A stretch of 64,000 nucleotides of DNA from Paenibacillus sp. PL91 (GTDB lineage: Bacteria; Bacillota; Bacilli; Paenibacillales; Paenibacillaceae), in the NCBI RefSeq assembly GCF_012935325.2, contig NZ_JABBYG020000020.1:61780-125779 (forward strand), given 5' to 3'. This document shows positions 46,540-54,985 of this stretch, in pieces. Each line of letters starts with the position of its first letter. The first letter of the stretch is position 1. A program made the translations under genes and the position numbers. Below the pieces are notes generated by a model. It had not been told where the DNA came from, searched no databases, and saw nothing but the letters and a program-made list of their open reading frames with translations.

Positions 46540-46823
46540 AAAAAGACCATTCGTAAATCCGGACAGTCAATTATTTTTATTTTATAGTATCCCGATTGTT
46601 TGAAGCACTGAAATACGGTTGACGTGGGTCGAACGTTCAGCCTATTATTGCTGGCCGGATTGGTCACGCTTGGTGTGTTTGCCCTGGTGAATTCATTCAA
46701 GGATTGGGAAGAAGTGCGCATCCAGTTCAAGCACCGTTGCTCGGAATGGGAGTGCTTTGCCTTTTGCTTGCGGTTGTGCTGGCTGTAACGCAATTTTAGA
46801 AATCGATAATCTAGGAGCTGATT
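46540..46823 (+). other. degraded plus-strand gene remains
   Basis: Joined frames give hydrophobic stretches (LLLAGLVTLGVFALVNSF, LLAVVLAVTQF-stop) of a small membrane protein with several frameshifts. It lies directly before the broken gene at 46824. Confidence 0.3.
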
Positions 46824-47134
46824 ATGGAAAACGTAATACAATTCAAACCACGAAAACCGGCTCTAACGCCTGAAGAACAGGCTGTGAAGCTTTCTCTGTA
46901 GGAACGTGATTTGCACTATACATCATGGCTGTTGGGCTTAAAACGATAGCGGAACAGTCCAAAAGCGTATCTGATGCTGGTGCTGATGACCAGATGTACA
47001 AAGGTATACGCTTTATGGCTGAAGCCAATTATCTGAAGATGATGGAAGTTGTCATAAGTGATGCGCTGATTTTAAAGGCGTTTGAAGGTCATGAAGAGTT
47101 GCATAAACAGCTACAGGATCTTCTCAATATATAA
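46824..47134 (+). pseudogene. unknown gene with stop and frameshift
   Basis: TAGGAG precedes ATG at 46824 (MENVIQFKPRKPALTPEEQAV...). A TAG follows at codon 26. From about 46925 another frame continues (MAVGLKTIAEQSKSVSDAGAD...LHKQLQDLLNI). The parts look like one 100-residue protein. No family is recognised. Confidence 0.4.
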
Positions 47135-47249
47135 ATATTTACGTCGTCTTTTTTGGAAGAGCAAGAATTGGAAGTGTAGCCACACTTCCGAAAAAACGCT
47201 TGTTAGGGGGTTCCCCTAATACCCCTGGCTGTCACGTTTGTCGAACTAT

Positions 47250-47283
47250 CGTTGCCCGTTAGCTTAATGCCCTTGCTGGGCCG
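47250..47283. repeat. dispersed CCCGTTAGCTTAAT element
   Basis: ATCGTTGCCCGTTAGCTTAATGCCC followed by a short GC hairpin; the same unit recurs at 59.6-63.9 kb. Confidence 0.6.
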
Positions 47284-47292
47284 TAATGACCC

Positions 47293-47520
47293 CTATTTAT
47301 TTTCTTGTTCCTGTTTTGTTGTACTTTCATGCAAATAAGGAATCGTAATTGCGCACAGAATGGAGTTCCCAATGATGAAAAGCGTGTTCAAACGCATGTT
47401 GAATGCGTCTACATAGATCTGTCCAGTCAGGGCGAAACGAAATGCAAAGAATAGGGCGGCAATCCAGCAACAACATAAGTGTGTTCTTATTGCGAAGTTC
47501 CTTAACATGGTTAGTCTCAT
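47293..47520 (-). CDS. possible small membrane protein
   Basis: A 75-codon frame with two hydrophobic stretches (LCCCWIAALFFAFRFALTG, LFIIGNSILCAITIPYL). An overlapping frame starts better (MNETNHVKELRNKNTLMLLL), so a frameshift near 47460 may have split one gene. It recalls the membrane start of a chemoreceptor, but this is weak. Confidence 0.3.
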   Translation of the reverse strand: MRLTMLRNFAIRTHLCCCWIAALFFAFRFALTGQIYVDAFNMRLNTLFIIGNSILCAITIPYLHESTTKQEQENK

Positions 47521-47725
47521 TCACCTTCTTACATTGAAATTTATGTTAGTATTACCCAGATCATTTTTGTATAACCAGCGCAGAGAGCATAATGTGTCTT
47601 AAAACAGACGGGGTGCGCAGGCGCTTCATTTCATATTGAGCAAATGTTTTCCGTTATGATCGTCGGCTCTCCATTCGTGGAGAGCCGACGCCATGCCGGC
47701 ACGGAGTATGTAAAAAGCCCAGCCG

Positions 47726-48345
47726 CTAGGACTGAGCTTGCAATGCACGGTATAGAACGGACTTGGTAACTCCGGTCATATCTCGGATTTCATTGATCGT
47801 GTACTGCTTGGAGACGTGGAGCTTTAGCGCCTGAGCGAGCTTGTCACAGTTCTGTGACGGTCGTCCTCCGACGTGTCCGCGTGCTCTAGCGGCCTCCAGT
47901 CCGTCTCTCGTCCGTTCCCTTATGAGATCGCTAACTGTACGAACGCACTGAGGATCGTTAACATAGCCTGCCGAGGTGGACGTGTCTATTTTATCTGTGG
48001 TGCTTGCAAACGTAATATCCCGTTTATGAAGATCATCGACCAAATTAACGAGCTTTGCTGTGGAGCGTCCTAGGCGATCCAGTTTATAAACGACAAGCGT
48101 ATCCTCCGGACGAAGATAATCGAAACAAGCAGCCAAAATCGCGGAAAACCCAGTAACGACGCGCATCACGTTAGTGATATAGCGATATCGTGATAGCAAA
48201 TATTGCCTAAATACGAGCTTGAAAAGCTTGAATCCCTCCTTCTTGCGGTCTTCGCTCAAATACCCAATCCCCAGTCTGACAGCATCCTTGGGGCTATCGA
48301 TTCTGACCGGCTTCCCTCGAACCTCGATCGTGCCCTCTTCCAGAC
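47726..48345 (-). pseudogene. chimera: RbsA-like ATPase piece joined to serine resolvase piece
   Basis: The upstream part (48345 to about 48230) reads EVRGKPVRIDSPKDAVRLGI and GYLSEDRKKEG, the signature of the second half of RbsA/MglA sugar ATPases. After about 40 unrelated codons the frame enters a small serine recombinase: ACFDYLRPEDTLVVYKLDRL, GRSTAKLVNLVDDLHKRDIT, a scrambled segment, then LIRERTRDGLEAARARGHVG and a C-terminal HTH (YTINEIRDMTGVTKSVLYRAL). The N-terminal catalytic serine region is missing, so it is dead as a recombinase. Confidence 0.65.
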
Positions 48346-48433
48346 ATAATCATGCTGTTTCTTTCCATAATCTCTCAGCATTAAAAATGGATTAAAGAGC
48401 GGGAAGCAAAAAGATTAATGGAAAGATGAAAAC

Positions 48434-48465
48434 AAAAAACCGCTCGGCCGAAGCCGAAGCGGTTT
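48434..48465 (-). terminator. terminator hairpin with CGAA-type loop
   Basis: AAACCGCT-CGGC and GCCG-AGCGGTTT pair; TTTTTTGTTTTC follows on the minus strand. Confidence 0.75.
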
Positions 48466-48473
48466 ACCTTACT

Positions 48474-48705
48474 TTATACGAACGAAGGTTTCTTATTGAT
48501 TACCTTGCCACTATAGACCTTTACATATTCCTTGTCTGTGCCTTCGACGGACTGGCCAATGAATACAACACCAATGCTGCAATCACGATTAATTTAGATT
48601 ACTCCTGGTCACATCGAGATTATTCTCCTGTGTCTTTACTTCGCAATCGCGGAAGTTCTTTGATCCAGCGCTACGAACAATATATTCTTTTTCAGTACTC
48701 TTCAT
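48474..48705 (-). pseudogene. small unknown gene, frameshifted
   Basis: AAAGGAG precedes ATG at 48705 (MKSTEKEYIVRSAGSKNFRD...), which stops at 48589. Another frame then continues with GVVFIGQSVEGTDKEYVKVY and ends INKKPSFV at 48474, right before a terminator. The whole would be a protein of about 75 residues. Confidence 0.35.
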
Positions 48706-48920
48706 CTCGAATCTCCTTTACATCACTATTGTTCCTTCTGCCTAATTTTTTTTAGCCAGGCGCTTCTTTTCTCTCTTCTTTCCTCTATGATGTCTTTTTG
48801 ATATTTATCTTTTAGGGGTACTGGTTTCGGTGAGAACGGCACAATCTTTTTAACTTTCATCCTATTCATCCTTATTAAGAGAATAGTAGAAAGTGTTGCC
48901 GAAAAATGCCGAATTTATAC

Positions 48921-48950
48921 AAAAAAACCCCCGGTTTCCCAAGGGGCTTG
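48921..48950 (-). terminator. terminator of the two-gene unit 50232-48957
   Basis: CCCCTTGG-GAAA-CCGGGGG with a seven-T run on the minus strand. Confidence 0.75.
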
Positions 48951-48956
48951 TGTATG

Positions 48957-49127
48957 TTATCTGGTTAGCTTGGCCAATTGTTCAATATTATGCTCAGTGA
49001 TGGAAGTTCTTTGGCCTATTTGCTTGAGCATCTGTTCACGTAACTTCCGGCGATTTTGAATAATATTTTGTTGTGAAATATCTTTAATCACCAATACGTT
49101 GTCAGATTTGCTAGTTTGCTTTGGCAT
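48957..49127 (-). CDS. 56-residue unknown protein
   Basis: The ATG at 49127 lies inside the last codons of the upstream gene (17-base overlap, out of frame) after GGAGGTTGACCTTG. The peptide (MPKQTSKSDNVLVIKDISQQ, NRRKLREQMLKQIGQRTSI) is helical and basic. A terminator follows directly, so it is the second gene of a two-gene unit. No family is recognised. Confidence 0.5.
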   Translation of the reverse strand: MPKQTSKSDNVLVIKDISQQNIIQNRRKLREQMLKQIGQRTSITEHNIEQLAKLTR

Positions 49128-50232
49128 CAAGGTCAACCTCCTTCTGAGATATCATACGCTTTTGTAAGATTAAGCAAAAGGTATGGATAACTCTACGAAT
49201 CTGTCTTGTCTCTATAATATCATTTTTTAAAATAAGAGACAAGGCACGCTCATCGTCATCATCGAAGTGAAAACACCAAACCCAGGTTTCCCCCTCCAGC
49301 ATAGTCATCCTAAAAGCAATAAGATGACGGCCAGGATAAGGATTGTTATAGTATGCCTGTTCTACTTCATCTTTCGCTGCCGAAACGGCAGCAAAGTCAG
49401 TATCGCTTTCTAAATCAAGAATCCTATGCTTTCCTGAAGTACCCTTGTCCAAGATGAGCTTGAGCGTATTATCGACCTTCTTGTATAAGGAGAATCCGGT
49501 AATGAAATCCATATCGGTGAAGTCGAGTCGGTCATTGACATAACGATATAAATTTTCATTTACTTTTTTAATCACTCCAACAAGGTGGGTTAATACATTC
49601 TCGGACTTCACCAATTCGCTTTCCAGCTGAGAAATGGCATCCTCTTGCACATCGATGGTATTCTGCAGATCAGCAATTGTCTTTTGAAGAAAATCATGTT
49701 GACTCTGCGTATACGCCACGATATATGCAACACTTGAAGGATCATGTTCATTCTGGCTAAAGACTGTATTTACGATGTCATATAGACCTTCAAAAGTAAA
49801 ATCATTTTTATTTACAAATTGCGCCCAAATAGCAAACTCGGTTGGACGCTTTGCCTTAAATGCTTCTACGTGAAACTCAGGCTGACCGATCGTAGCCATT
49901 TTCGCTATGTACGAACGAACATACATATAGTACGCTCCGAAAGTAAGCAAAGCTGCTAGGATACAACTAAGCCATAAGGGAACAACCCCAATGACTAGAG
50001 CTTCAATTATGGCTATGGCTGGCCCAATCACCGGAAGTGATGCCCACTGGATCGTTTTTATGACTTTAATATGTTTTAGATACCCAGCGATATCTTTGAT
50101 TGGGCCGAGCCACGCCTTTCCACGCCATGGCTGACCGGCCTGAGTTCTCATATTAGTTATAACCGGATCTATCACAACCTTAAGCTCGTTGAGGTAGCTG
50201 TGATAGTTAGCCTTGATCTCTTTGACTACCAT
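49111..50232 (-). CDS. membrane-anchored coiled-coil protein of unknown function
   Basis: GGGGTGA before the ATG at 50232 sets the start. The 373-residue product has a soluble start and two hydrophobic segments (about 60-105, LPVIGPAIAIIEALVIGVVP and LWLSCILAALLTFGAYY). A coiled coil follows (about 185-225, DLQNTIDVQEDAISQLESEL), then a C-terminal domain (about 235-350) resembling a GAF-like sensor. The family is not recognised. It is coupled with the 56-residue gene. Confidence 0.6.
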   Translation of the reverse strand: MVVKEIKANYHSYLNELKVVIDPVITNMRTQAGQPWRGKAWLGPIKDIAGYLKHIKVIKTIQWASLPVIGPAIAIIEALVIGVVPLWLSCILAALLTFGAYYMYVRSYIAKMATIGQPEFHVEAFKAKRPTEFAIWAQFVNKNDFTFEGLYDIVNTVFSQNEHDPSSVAYIVAYTQSQHDFLQKTIADLQNTIDVQEDAISQLESELVKSENVLTHLVGVIKKVNENLYRYVNDRLDFTDMDFITGFSLYKKVDNTLKLILDKGTSGKHRILDLESDTDFAAVSAAKDEVEQAYYNNPYPGRHLIAFRMTMLEGETWVWCFHFDDDDERALSLILKNDIIETRQIRRVIHTFCLILQKRMISQKEVDLDAKAN

Positions 50233-50392
50233 TCTTGTAATCACCCCACTTTTAATAGTACAACATTATCCGAAATAAATCTCAAATGTAGTTTCCTAAT
50301 GTTGGAGTTACAAACCTAGCTTGTCCTCCTTCCCCCCACTGAACCAGGGGGATTCTACCAATCCTATTAGAGTCGTCACTCGGCGATAAAAG

Positions 50393-50452
50393 AAAAAGGC
50401 AAGCGTACGGCGTAAACTTGTTCGTGAGATACGATTGGGACGTTTGCTTTTT
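50393..50452 (-). terminator. long hairpin terminator
   Basis: GCAAACGT and ACGCTTGC pair (one G-T) around a 37-base loop, with CTTTTTCTTTT after it on the minus strand, just beyond the stop at 50453. Confidence 0.6.
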
Positions 50453-50689
50453 TCAGTGGTTATGTAAACGATAGTCTGAAGTAACTTTCTTAATGATATT
50501 CGGGCGCTTCCCCTTCACAGTAAGAAAGGTATACCCTTCCTTCCTGAATTTCTGGAAGAATGCCCTCTCCTTCTTTTCTGCCTTTGATGTAAAATGGGGA
50601 TTCATATGAAGCATCATAAATGCGCTCGTGTAACCGGGCGGGAAAGCCCACCATTTGGTTACAGCGAGCTTCCCTACGTGGTTAATGAT
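50453..50689 (-). CDS. small unknown protein, non-ATG start
   Basis: The frame reads KLAVTKWWAFPPGYTSAFMM, HMNPHFTSKAEKKERAFFQK, FRKEGYTFLTVKGKRPNIIK and ends at 50453, followed by a terminator. AGAAGG is 8 bases before an ATC (50689) and 11 before an ATT; no ATG, GTG or TTG is available after the upstream stop. So it uses a rare start, or it has lost its start. It is third in a unit with 51231-50713 and 51427-51236. Confidence 0.4.
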   Translation of the reverse strand: MINHVGKLAVTKWWAFPPGYTSAFMMLHMNPHFTSKAEKKERAFFQKFRKEGYTFLTVKGKRPNIIKKVTSDYRLHNH

Positions 50690-50712
50690 ATAAATTACCT
50701 TCTATAGGAACT

Positions 50713-51231
50713 CTATTTAACGAGAGAATAAAGGAAAGTGAGAGCAGCAGATTCCTCAAAGAGAGGCTTGCATCGGGTCTGGCTGGCAGCACTGCGCTTC
50801 TCAATAAGCACCACGACGTCCTGGCCCCCAATCTTAGAGTGAAGATCGCCCCATTTGTGGCTAATCTTATATTGCGTCTCCCAATTCTTCCGGAGCGCAT
50901 CCGCCTCCCAGATACCCACTTGCTTCGCATGTTCGCATTCATATTTCAGGTAACACCAACCACCATTCTCTCGGCCACCAAAGCCGCGAGTCACGGTGTA
51001 GACATTTACCCATATGCCAAGACCGAAAAGGCTTGTCGCAAAATGCCAAAGCCATATTAGAGCATTGACACACCAGTAAAAGAAAGGCTTCTTCATTGAA
51101 CGTGGTTTACGGACCGCTGGCGTCGATGTAGCCGAGGTCGGCTTAGTGAGTACTAGAGTCACCGCAGCTATCTGTTGTTTGTCTATTTCCTCCAGAACCT
51201 CAAACAAGTCGATTTGCTCAACCTTCATCAT
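50713..51231 (-). CDS. unknown membrane protein
   Basis: AAAGGAG precedes ATG at 51231. The 172-residue product begins MKVEQIDLFEVLEEID after the first Met and has a Ser/Thr/Pro linker. One or two membrane segments (about 53-85, FFYWCVNALIWLWHFATSLF) follow. The soluble C-terminal domain has WCYLKYECEHAKQVGIWEAD. No family is recognised. It lies directly after the small membrane protein gene (start within its stop region). Confidence 0.5.
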   Translation of the reverse strand: MMKVEQIDLFEVLEEIDKQQIAAVTLVLTKPTSATSTPAVRKPRSMKKPFFYWCVNALIWLWHFATSLFGLGIWVNVYTVTRGFGGRENGGWCYLKYECEHAKQVGIWEADALRKNWETQYKISHKWGDLHSKIGGQDVVVLIEKRSAASQTRCKPLFEESAALTFLYSLVK

Positions 51232-51235
51232 ACGT

Positions 51236-51427
51236 TCAATCTCCTTTCCTAGAGAGGAAGCGGGACTGAATCGTTCCGACGATCTGGAAGGCGCGTACAA
51301 CGGCCTTATGCATGCCTGCGAGCTTATCAGCTACTACATCCCCTAGGAGTGGTTTGAGCAGGAAATGAAATAACGTTATTAGCACAAGAACATCTTCAAA
51401 CACATCTTCAAACACATCTTCAAACAT
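51236..51427 (-). CDS. 63-residue membrane protein with FEDV repeats
   Basis: AAGGAGG precedes ATG at 51427. The N-terminus is MFEDVFEDVFEDV, coded by near-perfect 12-base tandem repeats. A hydrophobic segment (LVLITLFHFLLKPLLGDVV) and a basic end follow. It could be a holin-like or regulatory membrane peptide, but nothing proves this. First gene of a three-gene unit. Confidence 0.55.
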   Translation of the reverse strand: MFEDVFEDVFEDVLVLITLFHFLLKPLLGDVVADKLAGMHKAVVRAFQIVGTIQSRFLSRKGD

Positions 51428-51447
51428 TCGAATTGCCTCCTTGGTGA

Positions 51448-51487
51448 ATAAAAATAGGAGATAGCACCTTGGATGCTATCTCCTATT
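51448..51487 (-). terminator. terminator of the radC gene
   Basis: ATAGGAGATAGCA and TGCTATCTCCTAT form a 13-bp stem; TTTTTATTC follows on the minus strand. Confidence 0.85.
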
Positions 51488-51529
51488 ACCACAGTCTCAT
51501 TACTACGATTTAACTTTGAATATTAGTCT

Positions 51530-52243
51530 CTATGACGTCATCAACGATAATCTGCTATCGGAACTAATTAGGCCTCTTTCCCTTAAGCTCGTCCAAGAAT
51601 CTCCACCGATAATGATGTGGTCGAGCATGCTAATACCAATAAGTTCTCCCGCTTCGACGATTCGATTGGTAATGGAGATATCCTCGTGTGAGGGAGTTGT
51701 ATCTCCAGATGGATGGTTATGACAGACAATGATAGAAGCTGCACCTTGTCGAATTGCTGCTTTGAACAATTCCCTAGGATGTACCAGCGACGCGTTTAGG
51801 TGCCCTATCGAAACGGTTTCCCTTCCAGTGACCACATTCTTCGTATTTAAGAAAAGCACGATGAAATGCTCCTTTTCTTGATACTTGATATCATCGAGTA
51901 AAGGAACGGCATCTTGCGGTGATCGGATAATTACCTTTTCGGAATTATTGTTTTTACCGAGGCGCCGTGCAAATTCGAATACGATCATCAGAGTGAAGCT
52001 GCTCTTTTCATCGAGCCCGAATATCGTAGAAATCTCGAATTCAGACAGAGATGCCAAATAGGGCAATCCTTTTTGGAGGATATCATCCGCAGTAGTAGAT
52101 AGGGGACGATCCCGCAGAAGCGGCTCCAAAATCATGATTAGCAGTTCTTTGTTAGATAGCGTTCCGGCGTTGCACGTTAGGTAATAATTCACCAGAACGT
52201 CCTTAACTGCCGATTTATTCAAAACAGCGACATTATCATACAT
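51530..52243 (-). CDS. radC: RadC-family protein (JAB/MPN domain)
   Basis: This 237-residue protein follows AGGAGG. Residues 15-75 hold a helix-hairpin-helix-like part, and 105-232 the JAB metalloprotease fold with the JAMM motif HNHPSGDTTPSHED (about 177-190) and the upstream glutamate in EHFIVLFLN. Despite its name a repair role is not established; such copies are common on integrative and plasmid elements. It has its own terminator. Confidence 0.92.
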   Translation of the reverse strand: MYDNVAVLNKSAVKDVLVNYYLTCNAGTLSNKELLIMILEPLLRDRPLSTTADDILQKGLPYLASLSEFEISTIFGLDEKSSFTLMIVFEFARRLGKNNNSEKVIIRSPQDAVPLLDDIKYQEKEHFIVLFLNTKNVVTGRETVSIGHLNASLVHPRELFKAAIRQGAASIIVCHNHPSGDTTPSHEDISITNRIVEAGELIGISMLDHIIIGGDSWTSLRERGLISSDSRLSLMTS

Positions 52244-52518
52244 AATAATTTCCTCCTAGGCTTTCGAATATGAAAAAGCAACAAATTGCACTCCCCTGTT
52301 TCCCGATAACTACTTCCGTGTGCTGAGCTGACCGATGACAGTACAATTCTTTATCGCCTCACGAGCTTTCGTCATCCGAGAACATTTCATTAGCAAAATC
52401 ATCTGTTGTTTACTCATTCTTATTCGCCCAACCAAGTGCCGGGGAAGCCCCGGCGCAAATGGCAGTGGGCTTCCTCCCTACATTATGGTTTTTGTGAAAC
52501 CTTCCTATTACCCCAACT
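52244..52518. other. spacer upstream of radC
   Basis: No gene is seen. A GC-rich inverted pair (GCCGGGG and CCCCGGC) lies near 52437-52453, followed by TGGCAGTGGGCTTCC, possibly a terminator for the 53124-52519 gene. Confidence 0.4.
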
Positions 52519-53124
52519 TCATGCCTGTATTTCATTCGATCGTAGCCGATGACTAACCGACTGCGCTAATATCGAATTGAATCTGAGCATCTGGCCGAGT
52601 AACCCGAGCAGGTTATGTTTTAAGTCCTCAAGCCAAGTCGAAAATCGGTGATGCTGGATCGCATTTTTCCTATACTTAGACCTGATTTCAAAATGAAAGA
52701 TGTCAGGCTTTAGGGGAAAGAAAGAATAGCGGTTCTGTTTCTCCTCTTTCGTCCAGATTCGTGGCGATGACTCCTGAAATCCATAAAGTGAATGGAATGC
52801 CTCAACATGGACGATAGCTTGCATCCAGTAAACGGTTGTCGGTGCGTACTGGCTGACCGTATAGAACCATTTGGCAAGCAATCGTTCAAAACCACCCTTA
52901 TCCGCATTTCCGCTTGCTTGCTGCCAACGGATCCAAAAGAAAGAACATTCCTTATTGCTGATGCCAGGTCTATATTCCACCTGCAGAGAATGATCGCCGA
53001 TGGAGCGGGTCCAGTGATTGTGCTTCTTGGCATCCGGTTGAAGCTCGAGTTGTTCAAAAGCTTCCAATATACCGTTAAGCGGTAAATCGAGTCTCCATTT
53101 AAAAACAACATATTCCAGCTTCAT
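52519..53124 (-). CDS. unknown protein
   Basis: This 201-residue protein (MKLEYVVFKWRLDLPLNGIL...) is rich in aromatic residues: WTRSIGDHSLQVEYRPGI, WIRWQQASGN, FYTVSQYAPTTVYWMQAIVH. The first Met lies 5 bases after the stop of the preceding gene, so they form a unit. I do not recognise it; it resembles hypothetical proteins of Paenibacillus accessory regions. Confidence 0.6.
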   Translation of the reverse strand: MKLEYVVFKWRLDLPLNGILEAFEQLELQPDAKKHNHWTRSIGDHSLQVEYRPGISNKECSFFWIRWQQASGNADKGGFERLLAKWFYTVSQYAPTTVYWMQAIVHVEAFHSLYGFQESSPRIWTKEEKQNRYSFFPLKPDIFHFEIRSKYRKNAIQHHRFSTWLEDLKHNLLGLLGQMLRFNSILAQSVSHRLRSNEIQA

Positions 53125-53128
53125 TGGA

Positions 53129-53470
53129 TCACGCCCCTAACTTCATGCCTTGGGTGATAGTCGTGCCAAGAGGAAGCAAACCTCTATACTTCTTCCCAGC
53201 TGCCAAAATGACAGCATCGCTTGTCGCAAAGCCTTTCTTATGTAGCTGTTCGTTTATCTGAGAACCCCATATATACAGTTCAGCAGGTGTAAGGTCGAGG
53301 ACACTCGTGGGAACAAGATAAGTGCCCTCTTCGACTTTGACCAAACCTTCGCCAGCCAGTGAATACACCGTTTGGCCATAATTCTTCGCGAGCTCTAAGT
53401 TCTCACCCATGCGCGCTTCGAATCCACGAAGATTGAGTAGGAGACATACTTTCTTTTGCTCATGTTTCAT
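53129..53470 (-). CDS. unknown protein, possibly DUF6884-like
   Basis: The start is taken as the ATG at 53470 (AAGGGCGG upstream). The 113-residue product ends in DAVILAAGKKYRGLL...GMKLGA, similar to the closing part of DUF6884 (AGKxYRExL...G..IGxQLxW). The N-terminal catalytic-looking part of that family is absent, so this is uncertain. Second of three genes in a unit. Confidence 0.45.
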   Translation of the reverse strand: MKHEQKKVCLLLNLRGFEARMGENLELAKNYGQTVYSLAGEGLVKVEEGTYLVPTSVLDLTPAELYIWGSQINEQLHKKGFATSDAVILAAGKKYRGLLPLGTTITQGMKLGA

Positions 53471-53490
53471 TCCAATTACCGCCCTTCGTT

Positions 53491-53700
53491 TCAGTTTTTT
53501 ATGCCGATACTGCGAAGACCCCAATTTTGAGGAACATCTTGCTTGATAAAGAGCTCGAGCAGCGACTTTTCGTAGAAGTCTGCATCTTCATTCGTATGCT
53601 GTTTGCCGCGGCTGCCGACAATAACAGTGATCGGCAGACTCTTAACCACATCAAAAAATATGGTCCTTCCGGCCATCCCGCTCCACGAAAGCACATCCAC
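53491..53700 (-). CDS. small unknown protein
   Basis: GTG at 53700 opens a 69-residue frame (DVLSWSGMAGRTIFFDVVKS, LPITVIVGSRGKQHTNEDAD, YEKSLLELFIKQDVPQNWGL). The ribosome binding site is poor. It ends 20 bases before the next gene's start, in the same direction. Confidence 0.4.
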   Translation of the reverse strand: MDVLSWSGMAGRTIFFDVVKSLPITVIVGSRGKQHTNEDADFYEKSLLELFIKQDVPQNWGLRSIGIKN

Positions 53701-53770
53701 CGCATACTAAACTTTGGTTGATCTGAATCGAAACGTGTTTGATCATTTGATATTCCTCCTTAAATGGGCA

Positions 53771-53806
53771 TAAAAAAAAGAAGCCGCCAGAGACGCCTTC
53801 TAATTT
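53771..53806 (-). terminator. terminator of the YgiT-type gene
   Basis: AGAAGGCG and CGGCTTCT pair with small bulges; TTTTTTTT follows on the minus strand. Confidence 0.65.
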
Positions 53807-53836
53807 CAATCCAATATAATGTTATTAAGCCGGATC

Positions 53837-54118
53837 CTACGCTGGGGATACGCTTTTAGAAACAAAGTCCTGAATCGAAAATTTACCCTTCAGGTCTTTA
53901 AGCGAAACCTCGACTTTGCCGACGATGTTTAGATTTGCAAGATGTTTTGCATATCCCGCTATCATTGCACCGTCACCTAACAAGATTTGTTGTCCCTCTT
54001 CGCAGCCACATACGTCAGCAGGCACATCGGTAACGACCAATAAGCCGCCGTCATATGGGCGTTCGCTCTTAATGAACATAGTTTGAATCTCTCCTCTACA
54101 CCGGTCACAACGAGACAT
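53837..54118 (-). CDS. YgiT-type zinc-finger protein
   Basis: GGAGGG is 6 bases before the ATG at 54118 (an ATG 6 bases earlier is too close). The 93-residue product starts with a CDRCRGE zinc knuckle and has a second CGC near 38 (DVCGCEEGQQILL). These are the metal-binding pairs of the YgiT/MqsA-type antitoxin N-terminus. The C-terminal part lacks the usual Xre domain. It follows the DUF4258-like gene on the same strand, the usual order of such pairs. Confidence 0.65.
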   Translation of the reverse strand: MSRCDRCRGEIQTMFIKSERPYDGGLLVVTDVPADVCGCEEGQQILLGDGAMIAGYAKHLANLNIVGKVEVSLKDLKGKFSIQDFVSKSVSPA

Positions 54119-54308
54119 AAACATCCCTCCTATGACCTAATTTTATCATGTGTTTTAAATTACTCCAAACAATTGGAACGAATTAACCGAAAACCAAATG
54201 ATCGATTATAATCCATGTACCGATGATCCAGGAAAAGAATACTAAAGCCTGTACACGGTCGCATTTTTTTGTTGGCATCGTTCATCACCATCCTCAAAAA
54301 TTGAATTA

Positions 54309-54707
54309 TTAATTGCCCCCAGTGGGAATGTATTTCGTGTAACGAGCTCGATCGGCGGGGAAAACTGTTTTGACAATAAACCGGGTACCGGTCTTCATTA
54401 AAACAACAACCACGCAATAATCACTCGATACAGCAGGTCCGACAATAATGCGTTCAGGTTCAGGGTTTCGGCCCTTTTTAGAGCCTTCTCGTCCATTTTC
54501 TCCAGAGTCATAGCCCTCAACGATCTGTCCATTGGAAATTGCCCAAAGGATATCTAGTTCGTTAAACACGCGATCCGCATAAGTATCATTGTTATATCGG
54601 TCGTTTATGTAATGAGGAGAGATTGTGGTTTGATACCCGTCCTGTCTGTTTACGCCTTTTCGTATACAATCCAGTTCTAGTAACCAGTATTTTTTCATGT
54701 GATCCAC
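54309..54707 (-). CDS. DUF4258-like small protein, possible toxin
   Basis: GGAGG precedes GTG at 54707, which opens a 132-residue frame. The central part (ISPHYINDRYNNDTYADRVF, NELDILWAISNGQIVEGYD) and the end (SSDYCVVVVLMKTGTRFIVK, TVFPAD) match the DUF4258 plan: a histidine-bearing helix, an EALxxGxIxExY helix and a final beta hairpin. These are RelE-like folds. With the YgiT-type gene 190 bp downstream it may form a toxin-antitoxin pair (inference). Confidence 0.5.
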   Translation of the reverse strand: MDHMKKYWLLELDCIRKGVNRQDGYQTTISPHYINDRYNNDTYADRVFNELDILWAISNGQIVEGYDSGENGREGSKKGRNPEPERIIVGPAVSSDYCVVVVLMKTGTRFIVKTVFPADRARYTKYIPTGGN

Positions 54708-54807
54708 GTGTGTATTGCCTCCTTTGCCTGATAGTAGACATAAAAAAGCCCCGAATGCTAAAAAGGCAAGTCCAAATAAGATTGGAATGCACTTTCTGCT
54801 TCGAGGC

Positions 54808-54985
54808 TCTATAAACTGTTATCTAAACGATAACGCTCCTTCTCCACTGAATCAGCGACTGCGGAGATAATTATTGGTTTTTCATAATACCATAAGTATA
54901 TAGGAAAAGAATGAAGCGGGCAATAGAAAAGGAATATATCGGAAATAGTGTTTGAGTTTAAAATAGGAACCCGCATGAAGTTTAA
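54808..54985. other. non-coding spacer
   Basis: AT-rich, no gene seen; upstream region of the DUF4258-like gene. Confidence 0.4.

Noticed and set aside
47726..48259. Intact serine resolvase gene
   Set aside because: The N-terminal catalytic serine region is replaced by unrelated sequence and the middle is scrambled.
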